Shown: positions 36,016 through 45,577, counted from the first letter of the stretch. The stretch is 64,000 bases of DNA from Bacteroidaceae bacterium (GCA_017940185.1 JAGAZE010000021.1:1-64000), one strand, 5' to 3'. Translations and numbers: made by a program. The notes: generated by a model from the letters alone, not told the origin.

Positions 36016-37301
36016 TTTTGGAACCATCGTTCGTTGAAGGTGAAGCCGATGTTGAGTCGGAAGGTGTTCTCGGTGAGCAGTCCCGATGCGGCATTGCGCA
36101 CCCACTGCACGGAGAGGTTGAGTATGGAGCGGTTGTTGTAGCTGTTCACTATGGGCACTCCCACACCGGCGCTCACGCTGAGCTCGGTGGGGCCGTCGTG
36201 GCCATTCACTTTATAGTACGATGTGGCGTAGCTGGCCCCCGCGCGGTAGCGTATGCGCTTGAAGAAGTTGCGTGCATTGATGTCGGAGCAGAATTCGCCA
36301 CCTACGTTTACCTTGTGCCGGTCGGAGAAGTAGTCGGAGCTGAGACGGTAGACGGGTTGGTTGTCCACTATCTTATATTCGGGGAAATCTACCCCACTCC
36401 ACTGCTGCATTGTGTAGTCCACTCCCACTCTCCATTTGTGGCCGTGGTTCCACGCCAGTGCTGCGCCGAAGCTGTGGGGCAGGCTGGTCTTGCCTTGTAT
36501 GGTGAAGCGTGTGGTGTCGCTCACGGCTGTCTGCGAGTTGGTGGAGTACACCTGGCATGTGGGGGCGGCATCAATGCTGTGCCCGAGAGTGTAGGTGAGT
36601 CCGATGGTGAGGGCGTTGTCGTGCTTCAGCTTTGCCTGATACTGCATGCCGAAGTCGAGCTTATAGGTCTTCACCTCGGCACGGTACAGCTTGGTGAGGG
36701 TGTTGATATACTGGTCGCTGTAACTGTTCACCACCCATTTCTCGTAGTCGCCCCACACATAGGCACCGTTCACGCCCAGCGAGAATCCGCGCACGGGTTC
36801 CCATCCTGCACCGAGGTACACCTGGCGCAGTCCGCCACTACCTGTGTAGGTATTAGTGTAAGTGGATGTTGTCGACGAGCCAATAGGCAATGTGGTGGCG
36901 TAGGAATATCCCACGTTGCTGAAGGGTATGATACCGAAGCTTACACCCACATGGCGCGCTACGCGGAAACCTGCCACGGCATATTCGAAGTTGGCATTCT
37001 TACGCGTCAGCTTGTTGCCTTGCTCGCTCATTTGTGTGAGGTGTCCGCTCACGCCGCCGTCGAAGAGAAACATCAGCGAGTCCATGGCGGAGTAGGAAGC
37101 GGGGTTGAGAAAGTTGACTTCACGTCCGTTACGGAAAGCGATGCCCGTACCGTTCATGCCGCGGTTGAAACCGCTGGTCTGGTCGCTTAGCGCACCCCAG
37201 CCATACTGGCTATAGGGCGAGTTGGTGCCGCTCTGGGCGCACACCGGCAGCGCAGAGACAACACACAGCGCAAACGACAAAAGAAGATGTCTGCTATACA
37301 T
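36000..37301 (-). CDS. Outer-membrane beta-barrel protein, upstream of lptC
   Basis: A 433-residue exported protein with a signal peptide (about 1-23, ending PVCAQ). It begins NSPYSQYGWGAL and continues with alternating amphipathic strands through to the terminal FRLNIGFTFNERWFQKWKFD, typical of an outer-membrane barrel of the type annotated near lptC in Bacteroidetes. No enzymatic motif. Ligand unknown; a FadL-like transport role is only a guess. It shares a unit with lptC. A -7 box TATCTTTG at 37332-37339 may drive it. Confidence 0.8.
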   Translation of the reverse strand: MYSRHLLLSFALCVVSALPVCAQSGTNSPYSQYGWGALSDQTSGFNRGMNGTGIAFRNGREVNFLNPASYSAMDSLMFLFDGGVSGHLTQMSEQGNKLTRKNANFEYAVAGFRVARHVGVSFGIIPFSNVGYSYATTLPIGSSTTSTYTNTYTGSGGLRQVYLGAGWEPVRGFSLGVNGAYVWGDYEKWVVNSYSDQYINTLTKLYRAEVKTYKLDFGMQYQAKLKHDNALTIGLTYTLGHSIDAAPTCQVYSTNSQTAVSDTTRFTIQGKTSLPHSFGAALAWNHGHKWRVGVDYTMQQWSGVDFPEYKIVDNQPVYRLSSDYFSDRHKVNVGGEFCSDINARNFFKRIRYRAGASYATSYYKVNGHDGPTELSVSAGVGVPIVNSYNNRSILNLSVQWVRNAASGLLTENTFRLNIGFTFNERWFQKWKFD

Positions 37302-37331
37302 AGTTATATATGGTGTGTCTGATTTTGGGCA

Positions 37332-37339
37332 CAAAGATA
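37332..37339 (-). promoter_or_regulatory. -7 box upstream of the barrel-lptC unit
   Basis: Minus-strand TATCTTTG, 30 bp before the barrel gene start. The -33 element is not clear. Confidence 0.45.
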
Positions 37340-37549
37340 GTGTTATTTACGATTTGACGATTTACTATTTGCTATTTATTTTACCATCGGCCTGTTCTGC
37401 CATCACAATAGCGGCTTTGTAAAGCCATCGCGTCGTGCATCCTCTCACTCTATGGTGCGTTGCGCATGCAGACTGAATGCGAACTACTGTTATGAGCTAA
37501 AGTTTAATTGACCGGGTGGGGATAATGAGGACTGGCCGTGGTTGGTCTA

Positions 37550-37672
37550 CAAAAAATACGAGCATGTCTCACGACACGCTCGTACCATACTTACTAAAAC
37601 TAAATTAACCACTAAAAAAACTATATGTTCTTGTGAAATGTTGATTCTTAAGAGGGAACCTTTCTCCCATTG
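37550..37672 (-). ncRNA. Candidate small RNA, about 120 bases
   Basis: A full promoter (next entry) points left, and about 120 bases on lies a terminator: stem ACGAGCGTGTC/GACATGCTCGT, loop GTGA, then ATTTTTTG (37550-37583). On this strand the one imperfect pair is a G-T wobble and the loop is a GNRA tetraloop; on the other strand it would be an A-C mismatch with no T run, which argues that the minus strand is the functional RNA. No frame longer than a few codons lies inside. It could also be the distal end of the 37831 barrel mRNA. The remaining 37302-37830 shows nothing else. Confidence 0.5.
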
Positions 37673-37678
37673 CAGGCG

Positions 37679-37710
37679 CAAAGGTAATAACACTTGTTTG
37701 TATGTGCAAA
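37679..37710 (-). promoter_or_regulatory. Promoter of the candidate small RNA
   Basis: Minus-strand TTTG (37707-37710) and TACCTTTG (37679-37686) are 20 bp apart. The next full gene start is 378 bp downstream, past a terminator. Confidence 0.65.
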
Positions 37711-37830
37711 TTTTTTCATGGAAAATTTTGTTTCATACTTTGCTGCACACTTTTGGCCATTCTGTTGGCCATTCTGCCTCCATTTGTGTCATTGGGAGCA
37801 TGTTGTTGTTGCGCCGGCATTGGTGGGAGA

Positions 37831-39390
37831 TTAGAAATGGTATCCCAAGGTGAAGAGCAGTTGGTGACGGTCGTTCTTCACCTTCACGGCGTCGGCAACA
37901 TTGTTCTCTGCCGGGTCGACATCGTCGTAGTACGACATGAACGGGGTCAGCTGTCCTTGCGTGGTGCTATACTGATAGGCGAGGTCCATGCTCAACTTGC
38001 CGATGTTGTAGCCTATGCCACAGGTGAAGCGGTTGGTGCTCTCCCAGTTGGTGTAGTCGGTGGCGGAGCTGTAGTAGGAACCTTCTGACTCCAGGGTGCC
38101 ATCCTTGTATCCACTCTTCTTATACATGGGCGACACGTAGTTGTAGCCAGCGCGCAGAGACAGATTGTCGGTGGGTTTCACCTCCATACCCAGCTTCAGC
38201 GTGTGCACACACTTCAGTGTCTGCTCGGTGTGGCGGTTCATCTCGCGGTCGCTGTAGCTGCTTTCGTCGTACTCATCCCAATACCAATTGTAGAATCCTC
38301 CGTCGTTCACGCGCGTGTCGGCAGCACTGTAGTCGGCTATCTCCCAACCTGCACCCAAGGCAACATACTTTCCTATGGTGTGACCCAGACTGAAGTTGAA
38401 CTTCCACGGTGTGTTGAGCCTGAAGTCGTATGCCTCCTGTGTGGGAATGGTGGTGGTGCCATCGCTGATGGTGGTGTAGTTGCTCGTAGTGAGATCATAG
38501 AAGGTGGGTGTTGCCACGCTGAAGCCGAAACGGAAAGGAGAGGTCTCCACTGGGCGGACGATGATACCAAACTTCATGTCGACGCCTGTTCCCGATATCT
38601 CGCGGTCGTCGGCAACGGTCAAGCCCTGAATGTTCTCTGGATTAGCATCAAAATACTCGGTGTAGAGTCCGAAGTGGCGATAGTTCACGTCGTGCAGGCC
38701 CACTGTGAGACCCAGATACACGCGATCTTTGATATTGCCGCTGATATTGAAAGCGTACTCGCCGATATATCCCTCATGAGTACGGTCGAGCAGATACTCA
38801 TTGGCTGGGTAGTAATAGTAGTTGCCGTCGCCTGCTGCTGTGAAGAGGCTGTTGGTAAACACGGCATCGAGCTGATTGCAGGTCACGTAGGGATGTTTGA
38901 GGTCTATATTGCCGGCACCATTCACCTCGTATAAGTAGCCATTGCGCAACTTCTGGTACGACAGTTTGTTCTGCGAAGCGTTGTTGAGGGCGCCGGCAGC
39001 ATTGAGCAGATAGTCGAAGTTCTTGCTCTTACGGTAGTTGAAGCCTATGTTGAGAAACGAGTTACTGCGTGTGCGCTTGCTGTACACGAAGCCTGCCTGG
39101 TCAAAGCTCATATTGGTCTTATTGCCACCGGCATTGGTGTTGCCGCCGTTCTGACTCACAAAGCCAAACGACAGCGAGGCCATGCTATGGCGGAAAAGTC
39201 CCATGCCGGCGGGGTTGGTGCTCATGGTGGTGATGTCGGCACCCAGAGCGTCCATGGCACCACCCATACCCACATACTTGGCTGTACCGTTGAGGTCGCC
39301 GTTCATCAGCTTGGCATTCTCGTAGGTCTCCTGCGCATAGAGCGACGAACCAACAGCGAATGCAGCGAGAAGAATGAATAACTTTTTCAT
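37831..39390 (-). CDS. Outer-membrane barrel protein (OmpP1/FadL-like)
   Basis: A 519-residue exported barrel. Signal peptide 1-19 (ending LYAQ). The stretch TAKYVGMGGAMDALGADITTMSTNPAGMGL is the conserved N-terminal hatch of the OmpP1/FadL family, and the protein ends in an aromatic residue after LLFTLGYHF, the usual barrel C-terminus. FadL members import hydrophobic compounds; Bacteroidetes members are sometimes labelled hemin receptors without proof. The Gly-rich exported protein gene lies 60 bp upstream on the same strand. Confidence 0.88.
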   Translation of the reverse strand: MKKLFILLAAFAVGSSLYAQETYENAKLMNGDLNGTAKYVGMGGAMDALGADITTMSTNPAGMGLFRHSMASLSFGFVSQNGGNTNAGGNKTNMSFDQAGFVYSKRTRSNSFLNIGFNYRKSKNFDYLLNAAGALNNASQNKLSYQKLRNGYLYEVNGAGNIDLKHPYVTCNQLDAVFTNSLFTAAGDGNYYYYPANEYLLDRTHEGYIGEYAFNISGNIKDRVYLGLTVGLHDVNYRHFGLYTEYFDANPENIQGLTVADDREISGTGVDMKFGIIVRPVETSPFRFGFSVATPTFYDLTTSNYTTISDGTTTIPTQEAYDFRLNTPWKFNFSLGHTIGKYVALGAGWEIADYSAADTRVNDGGFYNWYWDEYDESSYSDREMNRHTEQTLKCVHTLKLGMEVKPTDNLSLRAGYNYVSPMYKKSGYKDGTLESEGSYYSSATDYTNWESTNRFTCGIGYNIGKLSMDLAYQYSTTQGQLTPFMSYYDDVDPAENNVADAVKVKNDRHQLLFTLGYHF

Positions 39391-39450
39391 ATCATTAGTG
39401 TTTTTTGTGTGCTTGGTATCTCCTATATATATTATGAAGGGTGTGTCTGC

Positions 39451-40431
39451 TTATCTTCTGCCACCGAAGTGACCGCCGCCACCGCCACGGCTACCGCCAC
39501 CGAAGCCACCTCCTCCGCCGCGACTGCCGCCGAAGCTGCCACCGCCAAAGCTGCCGCTCGAACGCGATGTGCTAGGACTGCTGTAGTCGGTAGAGCGATG
39601 TGAGGAGTTGCTGCGCGAAGAGCCGAAAGTCTCAGGCCGATCCACGCTGTTGCGCGACGACGATGAAGTGGTGGCGCGGCTTCCGCCAAAGGTGGTGCCG
39701 CGGTGCGTAGTGCCTGTGGTGGTGCCGTCAACGCGACGTGTGCCAAAGGTACCGGTGGTGATAGGACGCGAGGTGGCTGCCCCGCCATGGGTGCCAAAAT
39801 GGCGATTGCCGCCGGTGCCCACAGTGCCGTGATGTGCCAGATGGCCGTGATTGCGGGTTCCAGTGTGGCCACGCCATGCTATCCAGGGATGATAATAGCC
39901 ACCATAGTAACTATAAGGATACCACCAGCGGCTATAGCCATACCAACCATAGTCCCAGGGATCGTACCACGGGTCGTACCAGAAGGAGGAGTAGCTCCAA
40001 TAGGGACCGCGCCAGTAGGGATAGTCCCAATACCAGCGAGTGCGATAGTAGTAAGGATACCAGCCGTAGAAGTCATCGAAACGACTCATCATGCGGCTGT
40101 AGTAGTAGTCGCTGTCACCGAAGCCGGGTTCTTCCTCATAAAGATAGAGCGTGTCGGGTAGGTCTGCTCCAGCCTCGAAGTCGATGATGTCGTCGCCGGT
40201 CGAGTCGTTATCCAAACGCACATACGAACTGCGGTAAGTGCGGCGGTTATATTCGTCGACATCGCGCACTGTGCCGACGGTATACACTGGGGTGCGTTCA
40301 GCATCTGGCTTGACTGCAGGGGGCGTCTTTTCTTTCTTCGACGGCACGTAGTAGAGGTCGTCGTTCTGCGCCATTGTTGACGCTGGCACAAGCATGAGCA
40401 GGGCCAAAGCGGAGAAAAGATAACGTTTCAT
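39451..40431 (-). CDS. Exported aromatic- and glycine-rich protein
   Basis: A 326-residue protein of unknown function. Signal peptide 1-21 (ending TMAQ), an acidic region with YYVPSKK and YLYEEEPGFGDSDYYY, then about 60 residues in which Tyr and Trp make up roughly half (WYPYYYRTRWYWDYPYW and onward), a His/Thr/Gly-rich middle, a Ser-rich stretch and a terminal Gly/Phe/Arg-rich tail. The composition suggests a disordered, self-associating or sticky surface protein. It lies just upstream of the OmpP1-like gene, with which I recall it pairing in Bacteroidales. Candidate -7 boxes are at 40493-40500 and 40516-40523. Confidence 0.75.
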   Translation of the reverse strand: MKRYLFSALALLMLVPASTMAQNDDLYYVPSKKEKTPPAVKPDAERTPVYTVGTVRDVDEYNRRTYRSSYVRLDNDSTGDDIIDFEAGADLPDTLYLYEEEPGFGDSDYYYSRMMSRFDDFYGWYPYYYRTRWYWDYPYWRGPYWSYSSFWYDPWYDPWDYGWYGYSRWWYPYSYYGGYYHPWIAWRGHTGTRNHGHLAHHGTVGTGGNRHFGTHGGAATSRPITTGTFGTRRVDGTTTGTTHRGTTFGGSRATTSSSSRNSVDRPETFGSSRSNSSHRSTDYSSPSTSRSSGSFGGGSFGGSRGGGGGFGGGSRGGGGGHFGGRR

Positions 40432-40567
40432 AGTCGCTATATTTTTAGTTATTTGTGTTATCGTGGAGTGTTATCACACTTGTTTACGTGGGCAAAAGTA
40501 GTGCTTGTCGCAGGGCAAAGATAGGGAAAAACCCTAATCGCAGGTAGGTTTTTTCCTATTTTTTTGC

Positions 40568-40776
40568 TTCAGCACCTTCATAGAAGACATCCGCGGACCG
40601 CTGATGGGTTACACACTGCCTGACTCGCTCGCACGAATCGATAACCGACCGCTGCCGCCAGAGGCCATGGCGCTCACACCATGCAGGGCGACATCCTCCA
40701 TGCACCCAACACCGATGGAAACGGAATGCTCACAGGACAGGCCGTGCGCACTGCAGAGACGAACGACGACGTCTGA
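40568..40776 (+). pseudogene. Frameshifted 3' fragment of an unknown gene
   Basis: One frame reads protein-like from 40568 (FSTFIEDIRGPLMGYTLPDS to RPLPPEAMALTP near 40680); a second frame continues with MQGDILHAPNTDGNGMLTGQ and AVRTAETNDDV to a TGA at 40774. Joining them needs one base shift near 40678-40690. No start codon or 5' part is present. I read it as the decayed C-terminal end of a lost gene; the family is not recognised. The rest of 40432-40864 contains only promoter-like boxes. Confidence 0.4.
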
Positions 40777-40825
40777 GTAACAATACCTCGCAGATAAAAA
40801 AAACTTCTTTGTTTTGCGCTCCACG

Positions 40826-40833
40826 TAACTTTG
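40826..40833 (+). promoter_or_regulatory. -7 box for prmA
   Basis: TAACTTTG, 31 bp before the prmA ATG. TTTG motifs upstream are at the wrong spacing. Confidence 0.45.
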
Positions 40834-40864
40834 CCGACCTTTGCTTGACAAAAACCACCTGTCT

Positions 40865-41728
40865 ATGGACTATATAAGCACACGCTTTCATATCATTCCA
40901 CCTGAAGAATGGGCTTGCGACCTGCTCGCTGCCATCGCTACCGAAGAAGGTTACGACGGCTTTGAATACACCGACACGGGTATGACTGGCTACATAGCGA
41001 CCGCCCTCCACTCCGCTGAAGCCGACCAACGCATCGCAGAAGCACTGCAGGAGGCAGGCGTGGCTGTAGTCTGTGAAGCTGCGCCCGTGCCCGACGCCAA
41101 CTGGAACGCTACATGGGAGGCCGAGGGCTTTCCGCCGATAGTGATCGACGACGCACTCATCGTTGTCGATGAGCGCCATCAGCCCGCGGCCGACGTCACA
41201 GGTCACTACCCGCTCTGCATCAGCATACGCGCCACGCAGGCCTTCGGCACCGCCACACACGCCACCACACAAATGATGCTACGCGCCCTACTGCGACAGC
41301 GCACCAACGGGGTTACGGTAGTAGACTGCGGCACAGGGACAGGCATCCTCGCCATAGCAGCCGCCAAGAGAGGAGCTCGACGGGTGGTGGCATACGACAT
41401 CGACAAGTGGAGTGTGGATAGCACAACCTACAATGCCGACCACAACGACGTGGTACTCGACATCCGACATGGCGACATCAGGGTGGTTGCCGACATGGAT
41501 GGTACTGCCGACATCGTGCTTGCCAACATCAACCGCAACGTACTGGTGGGCGATATGGCAGCCTATGCCGCCATGCTGAAACTCAGCGGCGTGCTACTGC
41601 TGAGCGGATTCCTTGCCGATGATGTGCCCACCATCACCGCATCGGCACAACAGGCAGGACTGCACATCACTCAGCAATGCGAAAACAACGGATGGATGCT
41701 ACTCAAAGCAGAGAAAGCCGGCAACTAA
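40865..41728 (+). CDS. prmA: Ribosomal protein L11 methyltransferase
   Basis: A 287-residue SAM-dependent enzyme that methylates lysines and the N-terminus of ribosomal protein L11. The N-terminal recognition domain (about 1-100) is followed by ATQAFGTATHATTQMML, the SAM motif VVDCGTGTGILAIAAAKRGA and the LANINRNVL motif IV. The ATG at 40865 is preferred to one 24 bp upstream because the second matches the usual N-terminus. First gene of a likely run through the WYL regulator. Confidence 0.94.
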   Translation: MDYISTRFHIIPPEEWACDLLAAIATEEGYDGFEYTDTGMTGYIATALHSAEADQRIAEALQEAGVAVVCEAAPVPDANWNATWEAEGFPPIVIDDALIVVDERHQPAADVTGHYPLCISIRATQAFGTATHATTQMMLRALLRQRTNGVTVVDCGTGTGILAIAAAKRGARRVVAYDIDKWSVDSTTYNADHNDVVLDIRHGDIRVVADMDGTADIVLANINRNVLVGDMAAYAAMLKLSGVLLLSGFLADDVPTITASAQQAGLHITQQCENNGWMLLKAEKAGN

Positions 41729-41774
41729 TTAAACCACCGAAATCATCCATCCCCCATACCTCTCCTTCTCCACC

Positions 41775-43211
41775 ATGTGCTTCCCTACCGACTTCACCGC
41801 TATGCTCCGCCACACATTCGGTGCCACCGAGAGTGAGGCATTGCTGACTGCCCTCAGCAAGCCTGCCATCACCAGCGTGCGCCTCAACAGGCTGAAGGTA
41901 AATGCCGCCACTACCCCGCCCCATGGTCTGCCCCTTGGCGGTGAAGTGCCCTGGTGTCGTGACGGCTACTACCTGAAGCAGCGCCCGTCGTTCATTGATG
42001 ACCCGCTACTGCATCAGGGTGGCTATTACGTGCAGGAGGCGGCATCGATGTTTCTCTCTGCCGTGATACGCCAATATGTGAGCAAGCCGTCGTTTATGCT
42101 TGACCTCTGTGCAGCACCAGGAGGCAAAGCCACGCTGGCAACGACAGCACTGCCCGAGGGGAGCCTGCTCATCGCCAACGAACCCGTGCACCGACGCGCC
42201 AACATCCTGTTGGAGAACATACAGAAATGGGGACACCCCGACTGCATGGTGACGCAGAACATGCCAGATGACTTCAGTAGCAGCCGACTGATGTTCGATG
42301 TCATTCTGTGTGATGCGCCGTGCTCTGGAGAGGGCATGTTCCGCAAGGAGCCTGTCGCCATCGAGCAATGGTCGACAGCCTATGTCGACGAGTGTGTGGC
42401 ACGACAGCGCGACATCCTTAGTCATGCATGGGCGTGCCTGCGCGAAGGCGGACTGCTCATCTACTCCACCTGTACACTCAACACTCTGGAGAATGAGGGC
42501 AACATAGGGTGGCTTCAACGCCAATACGATGCCACGGTGCTGCCTGTGAGGGTTGACGATGCGTGGAACATCAGTCCATCTGTCGCCCCCGATGCCTGCC
42601 GCTATGCCTACCGCTTTCTGCCCCACCGCACACAGGGCGAGGGATTGTTCATGGCTGTGCTGCGCAAGGGCGACACGATGGCGGCAGACAGCAACGCCGA
42701 TATCTACCCGCTGCTGTGCACGCAGCATGCCGCGGCACCACGCCAGAAACTGAAAGGCAAAACCGCAACGAAAGCCTTCACCGACAGCGAATATACTATG
42801 CTACGTTCATGGATCTGGCAAGGTGACGACTTCGACTTATTGCCCTTTGACGACACGGTGGTTGCCCTGCGTCGCCAATGGATGCCGATGCTGCAGCGTG
42901 CCCGACAGCATCTGCATGTGCTCGGAGCGGGTATCGTGCTCGCCACACGCAAAGGCAGCACCCTGGTGCCACACCAAGCGCTGGCACTGTCGACTCAACT
43001 GCAGAAGCAGGCATTTGCCTCCTGCACTGTCGACTACACACAGGCACTGCGCTACCTACATGCCGAGAGCCTGCAACTGCCTGGCGACACACCACGCGGT
43101 TTTGTCCTATTATTATATAATGGTGTACCGCTGGGCTTCGTGAAAAACTTAGGCAACCGTGCCAACAACCTCTATCCGCAACACTGGCGAATAAGAAAAT
43201 CCGGAAGTTAA
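41775..43211 (+). CDS. RsmF-like rRNA m5C methyltransferase
   Basis: A 478-residue SAM-dependent RNA cytosine-C5 methyltransferase of the RsmB/RsmF/NSUN class. [12 protein letters not shown] is SAM motif [13 protein letters not shown] holds one catalytic cysteine and [12 protein letters not shown] the other. The last 150 residues form a PUA-like RNA-binding domain with [13 protein letters not shown] near the end. In Escherichia coli RsmF modifies C1407 of 16S rRNA; the site here is inferred. It starts 46 bp after prmA and ends 25 bp before thyA. Confidence 0.9.
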   Translation: MCFPTDFTAMLRHTFGATESEALLTALSKPAITSVRLNRLKVNAATTPPHGLPLGGEVPWCRDGYYLKQRPSFIDDPLLHQGGYYVQEAASMFLSAVIRQYVSKPSFMLDLCAAPGGKATLATTALPEGSLLIANEPVHRRANILLENIQKWGHPDCMVTQNMPDDFSSSRLMFDVILCDAPCSGEGMFRKEPVAIEQWSTAYVDECVARQRDILSHAWACLREGGLLIYSTCTLNTLENEGNIGWLQRQYDATVLPVRVDDAWNISPSVAPDACRYAYRFLPHRTQGEGLFMAVLRKGDTMAADSNADIYPLLCTQHAAAPRQKLKGKTATKAFTDSEYTMLRSWIWQGDDFDLLPFDDTVVALRRQWMPMLQRARQHLHVLGAGIVLATRKGSTLVPHQALALSTQLQKQAFASCTVDYTQALRYLHAESLQLPGDTPRGFVLLLYNGVPLGFVKNLGNRANNLYPQHWRIRKSGS

Positions 43212-43236
43212 ACAACATACCTACACACTCTACATC

Positions 43237-44031
43237 ATGCAACCCTATCTCAACCTGCTGCAACGTATCCTCGACGAGGGAGTGAAGAAGACCGACCGCA
43301 CAGGCACCGGCACACTGTCGGTGTTCGGACACCAGATGCGCTTCAACCTTCAAGAAGGCTTTCCGCTGCTCACCACCAAGAAGCTGCATCTGCGTTCCAT
43401 CATCTACGAGCTGCTGTGGTTTCTGCGTGGCGACACCAACATCGGCTACCTGAAGGAGCACGGCGTGAGCATCTGGGACGAGTGGGCCGATGCCGAGGGC
43501 GAGCTCGGTCCTGTCTATGGGCATCAATGGCGCTCATGGCCCGACTACGAAGGGGGCACCATCGACCAGATAGCACAGGTGGAACGGATGATACGCACCA
43601 CACCCGACTCGCGCCGCATGATGGTGAGCGCATGGAATGTGGCGGAGGTAGACCGCATGGCACTGCCACCCTGCCACAGCCTGTTCCAGTTCTACGTGGC
43701 CGACGGCCGTCTGAGCCTGCAACTCTACCAGCGCAGCGCCGACACCTTCCTCGGACTGCCGTTCAACATTGCCTCCTATGCGCTGCTCACCATGATGATG
43801 GCGCAGGTGACAGGACTACAGCCAGGCGACTTTGTGCACACCACAGGCGACACACATCTCTATCTCAACCACCTGGAGCAAGCCCGACTGCAACTGACAC
43901 GCACACCACGCCCACTGCCAACAATGCACATCAACCCCGACGTGAAATCCATCTTCGACTTCCAATACGACGACTTGCAACTGGAGGGATACGACCCCTA
44001 CCCGCACATCGCCGCTCCCGTAGCCGTGTAG
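43237..44031 (+). CDS. thyA: Thymidylate synthase
   Basis: A 264-residue enzyme making dTMP from dUMP with methylenetetrahydrofolate, leaving dihydrofolate. The length and numbering match Escherichia coli exactly: catalytic Cys146 in [32 protein letters not shown] binding dUMP, and the C-terminal HIAAPVAV. Dihydrofolate produced here is recycled by FolA, encoded 32 bp downstream. Confidence 0.98.
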   Translation: MQPYLNLLQRILDEGVKKTDRTGTGTLSVFGHQMRFNLQEGFPLLTTKKLHLRSIIYELLWFLRGDTNIGYLKEHGVSIWDEWADAEGELGPVYGHQWRSWPDYEGGTIDQIAQVERMIRTTPDSRRMMVSAWNVAEVDRMALPPCHSLFQFYVADGRLSLQLYQRSADTFLGLPFNIASYALLTMMMAQVTGLQPGDFVHTTGDTHLYLNHLEQARLQLTRTPRPLPTMHINPDVKSIFDFQYDDLQLEGYDPYPHIAAPVAV

Positions 44032-44063
44032 ACTCATCCTTCCGCATAACAATCTGCCGAGAT

Positions 44064-44549
44064 ATGCCACTCATCCTCATTGCCTCCATCTCCCACAACC
44101 GCGCATTGGGCAACAACAATGCACTGCTCTATCGCCTGCCCGGCGACATGCGCCACTTCCGTGCCACCACCAGCGGACATACCGTGCTGATGGGTCGGAA
44201 GACCTTCGACTCTCTGCCCAAAGGAGCTCTGCCCCACCGCCGCAACATCGTGGTGAGCCGCAGCCTCCGGCACATCGATGGTGCCGAATGCTATCCCACG
44301 CTTGACGAGGCACTGCACGCATGCCACGACGACGAGCAGGTGTACGTCATCGGCGGCGCATCCATCTATGCGCAACTGCTCGACCAGGCCGACAAGCTGC
44401 TGCTCACCATCGTCGACGACGTGACGGAAGAGGCCGATGCCTTCTTCCCGGCCTTCGACGCATGGTGCTGCACCAAACGCACCTACCACCCAAGCAACGA
44501 GCAGCACGCCTATCCCTTCTGGATAGTCACCTACCAACGCACCGTCTGA
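44064..44549 (+). CDS. folA: Dihydrofolate reductase
   Basis: A 161-residue NADPH-dependent reductase of dihydrofolate to tetrahydrofolate. Seen: LIASISHNRALGNNNALLYRLPGDMRHFR (M20 loop and substrate Asp; the usual Trp of PWxLP is Tyr here), TVLMGRKTFDSLP, NIVVSRS, and VYVIGGASIYAQLL. The ATG at 44064 is chosen at the conserved N-terminus. Sits between thyA and the WYL gene, 11 bp before the latter. Confidence 0.96.
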   Translation: MPLILIASISHNRALGNNNALLYRLPGDMRHFRATTSGHTVLMGRKTFDSLPKGALPHRRNIVVSRSLRHIDGAECYPTLDEALHACHDDEQVYVIGGASIYAQLLDQADKLLLTIVDDVTEEADAFFPAFDAWCCTKRTYHPSNEQHAYPFWIVTYQRTV

Positions 44550-44560
44550 CAATACGCACA

Positions 44561-45469
44561 GTGAAGATATCGCTTCTCTTCCGTCAATACATCTGGCTGG
44601 TGAATGCGCTCAACAGTCAGCGCGGTCTCAGCTTTGCCGAACTGCAAGACCACTGGTTGCGCAGCGACCTGAGCGAGGGCCAGCCGCTGAGCCGTGCCAC
44701 CTTCAACCGACACAAAGACGCCATCGAAGACATCTTCGGCCTCTATGTGGTGTGCGACCGCAGCAACGGCTACCGCTACCGCATAGGCAATCGGCGCGTG
44801 CTCAGCGAAGACAGCCTGCAGACATGGATGCTCTCCACACTCACTGTCAATCAGCTGCTGCATGAGGCATGCGCACTGCAAGAGCGCATACTGATAGAAC
44901 CCGTGCTGGCCGACAACGAACTGCTGCACCTGATCATCCGAGCCATGAAGACCAACCACCGCGTGCACATCACCTACCAGAAATACAACACCGCCGAGGC
45001 CAAGGAACACGACGTAGAGCCAATATGCCTGAAGCTCTTCCGACAACGATGGTACCTGCTCGGCCGATTCGACGACGACTTCATGGCGGTGTTTGCCATC
45101 GACCGCATGGTGGAGGTGGAGATACGTCCCGACACCTTCACGCCCAACCCCGACTTCAGCCCTGCCGACTACTTCGACGAATATTTCGGCGTCATCACCG
45201 ACCAGCGACAGCCAATCGAGCACGTCGTGCTGCGTTTCAGAGGTTACCAGCGACACTATATCGACGACCTGCCCCTGCACCACAGCCAACGACTGATACA
45301 TACCACCGATGCCTACGACGACTACGAATACCGTCTGCGCATCACGCCCGACTTTGTCTGCCACCTGCTCTCTATGGGGGCCACCGTGGAGGTGCTCGAA
45401 CCTAAATGGCTGAAACAACAAGTGGTGAAAGAAATGAGACAAGCACTACGCCAATATGTAGGAAAGTGA
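44561..45469 (+). CDS. WYL-domain transcriptional regulator
   Basis: A 302-residue protein starting with GTG at 44561, 11 bp after folA; no in-frame ATG exists before residue 90, so GTG is the only reasonable start. The N-terminal 90 residues look like a winged-helix DNA-binding region (LSRATFNRHKDAIEDIFGLYV). The WYL domain follows (VHITYQKYNTAEAKEHDVEPICLKLFRQRWYLLGRF) and a WCX-like C-terminal extension. WYL proteins bind nucleic acid ligands and often regulate DNA damage or defence genes. Its place behind thyA-folA suggests sensing of nucleotide state, an inference only. Confidence 0.85.
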   Translation: MKISLLFRQYIWLVNALNSQRGLSFAELQDHWLRSDLSEGQPLSRATFNRHKDAIEDIFGLYVVCDRSNGYRYRIGNRRVLSEDSLQTWMLSTLTVNQLLHEACALQERILIEPVLADNELLHLIIRAMKTNHRVHITYQKYNTAEAKEHDVEPICLKLFRQRWYLLGRFDDDFMAVFAIDRMVEVEIRPDTFTPNPDFSPADYFDEYFGVITDQRQPIEHVVLRFRGYQRHYIDDLPLHHSQRLIHTTDAYDDYEYRLRITPDFVCHLLSMGATVEVLEPKWLKQQVVKEMRQALRQYVGK

Positions 45470-45545
45470 CAGATGAACACCGATACATGAACTGCACGGA
45501 TGACTGTTGGCGTTGATTGATATAGGTGCAATACCCTAATTAACA

Positions 45546-45577
45546 CATCGTCCCCCTTCTCACGAAGGAGGGCGATG
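45546..45577. terminator. Hairpin between convergent WYL gene and remnant
   Basis: A 14-bp stem (CATCGTCCCCCTTC with GAAGGAGGGCGATG) has one wobble and one mismatch, and a 4-base loop (GTGA on the minus strand). It lies 77 bp past the WYL stop. No T run follows on either strand, so its direction is uncertain. Sequence around 45475-45505 resembles a broken copy of the 55-bp repeat at the left edge. Confidence 0.5.

Noticed and set aside
35895..37190. 431-residue plus-strand open frame
   Set aside because: It is antisense to the barrel gene and lptC, which have signal peptides, motifs and coupled starts.
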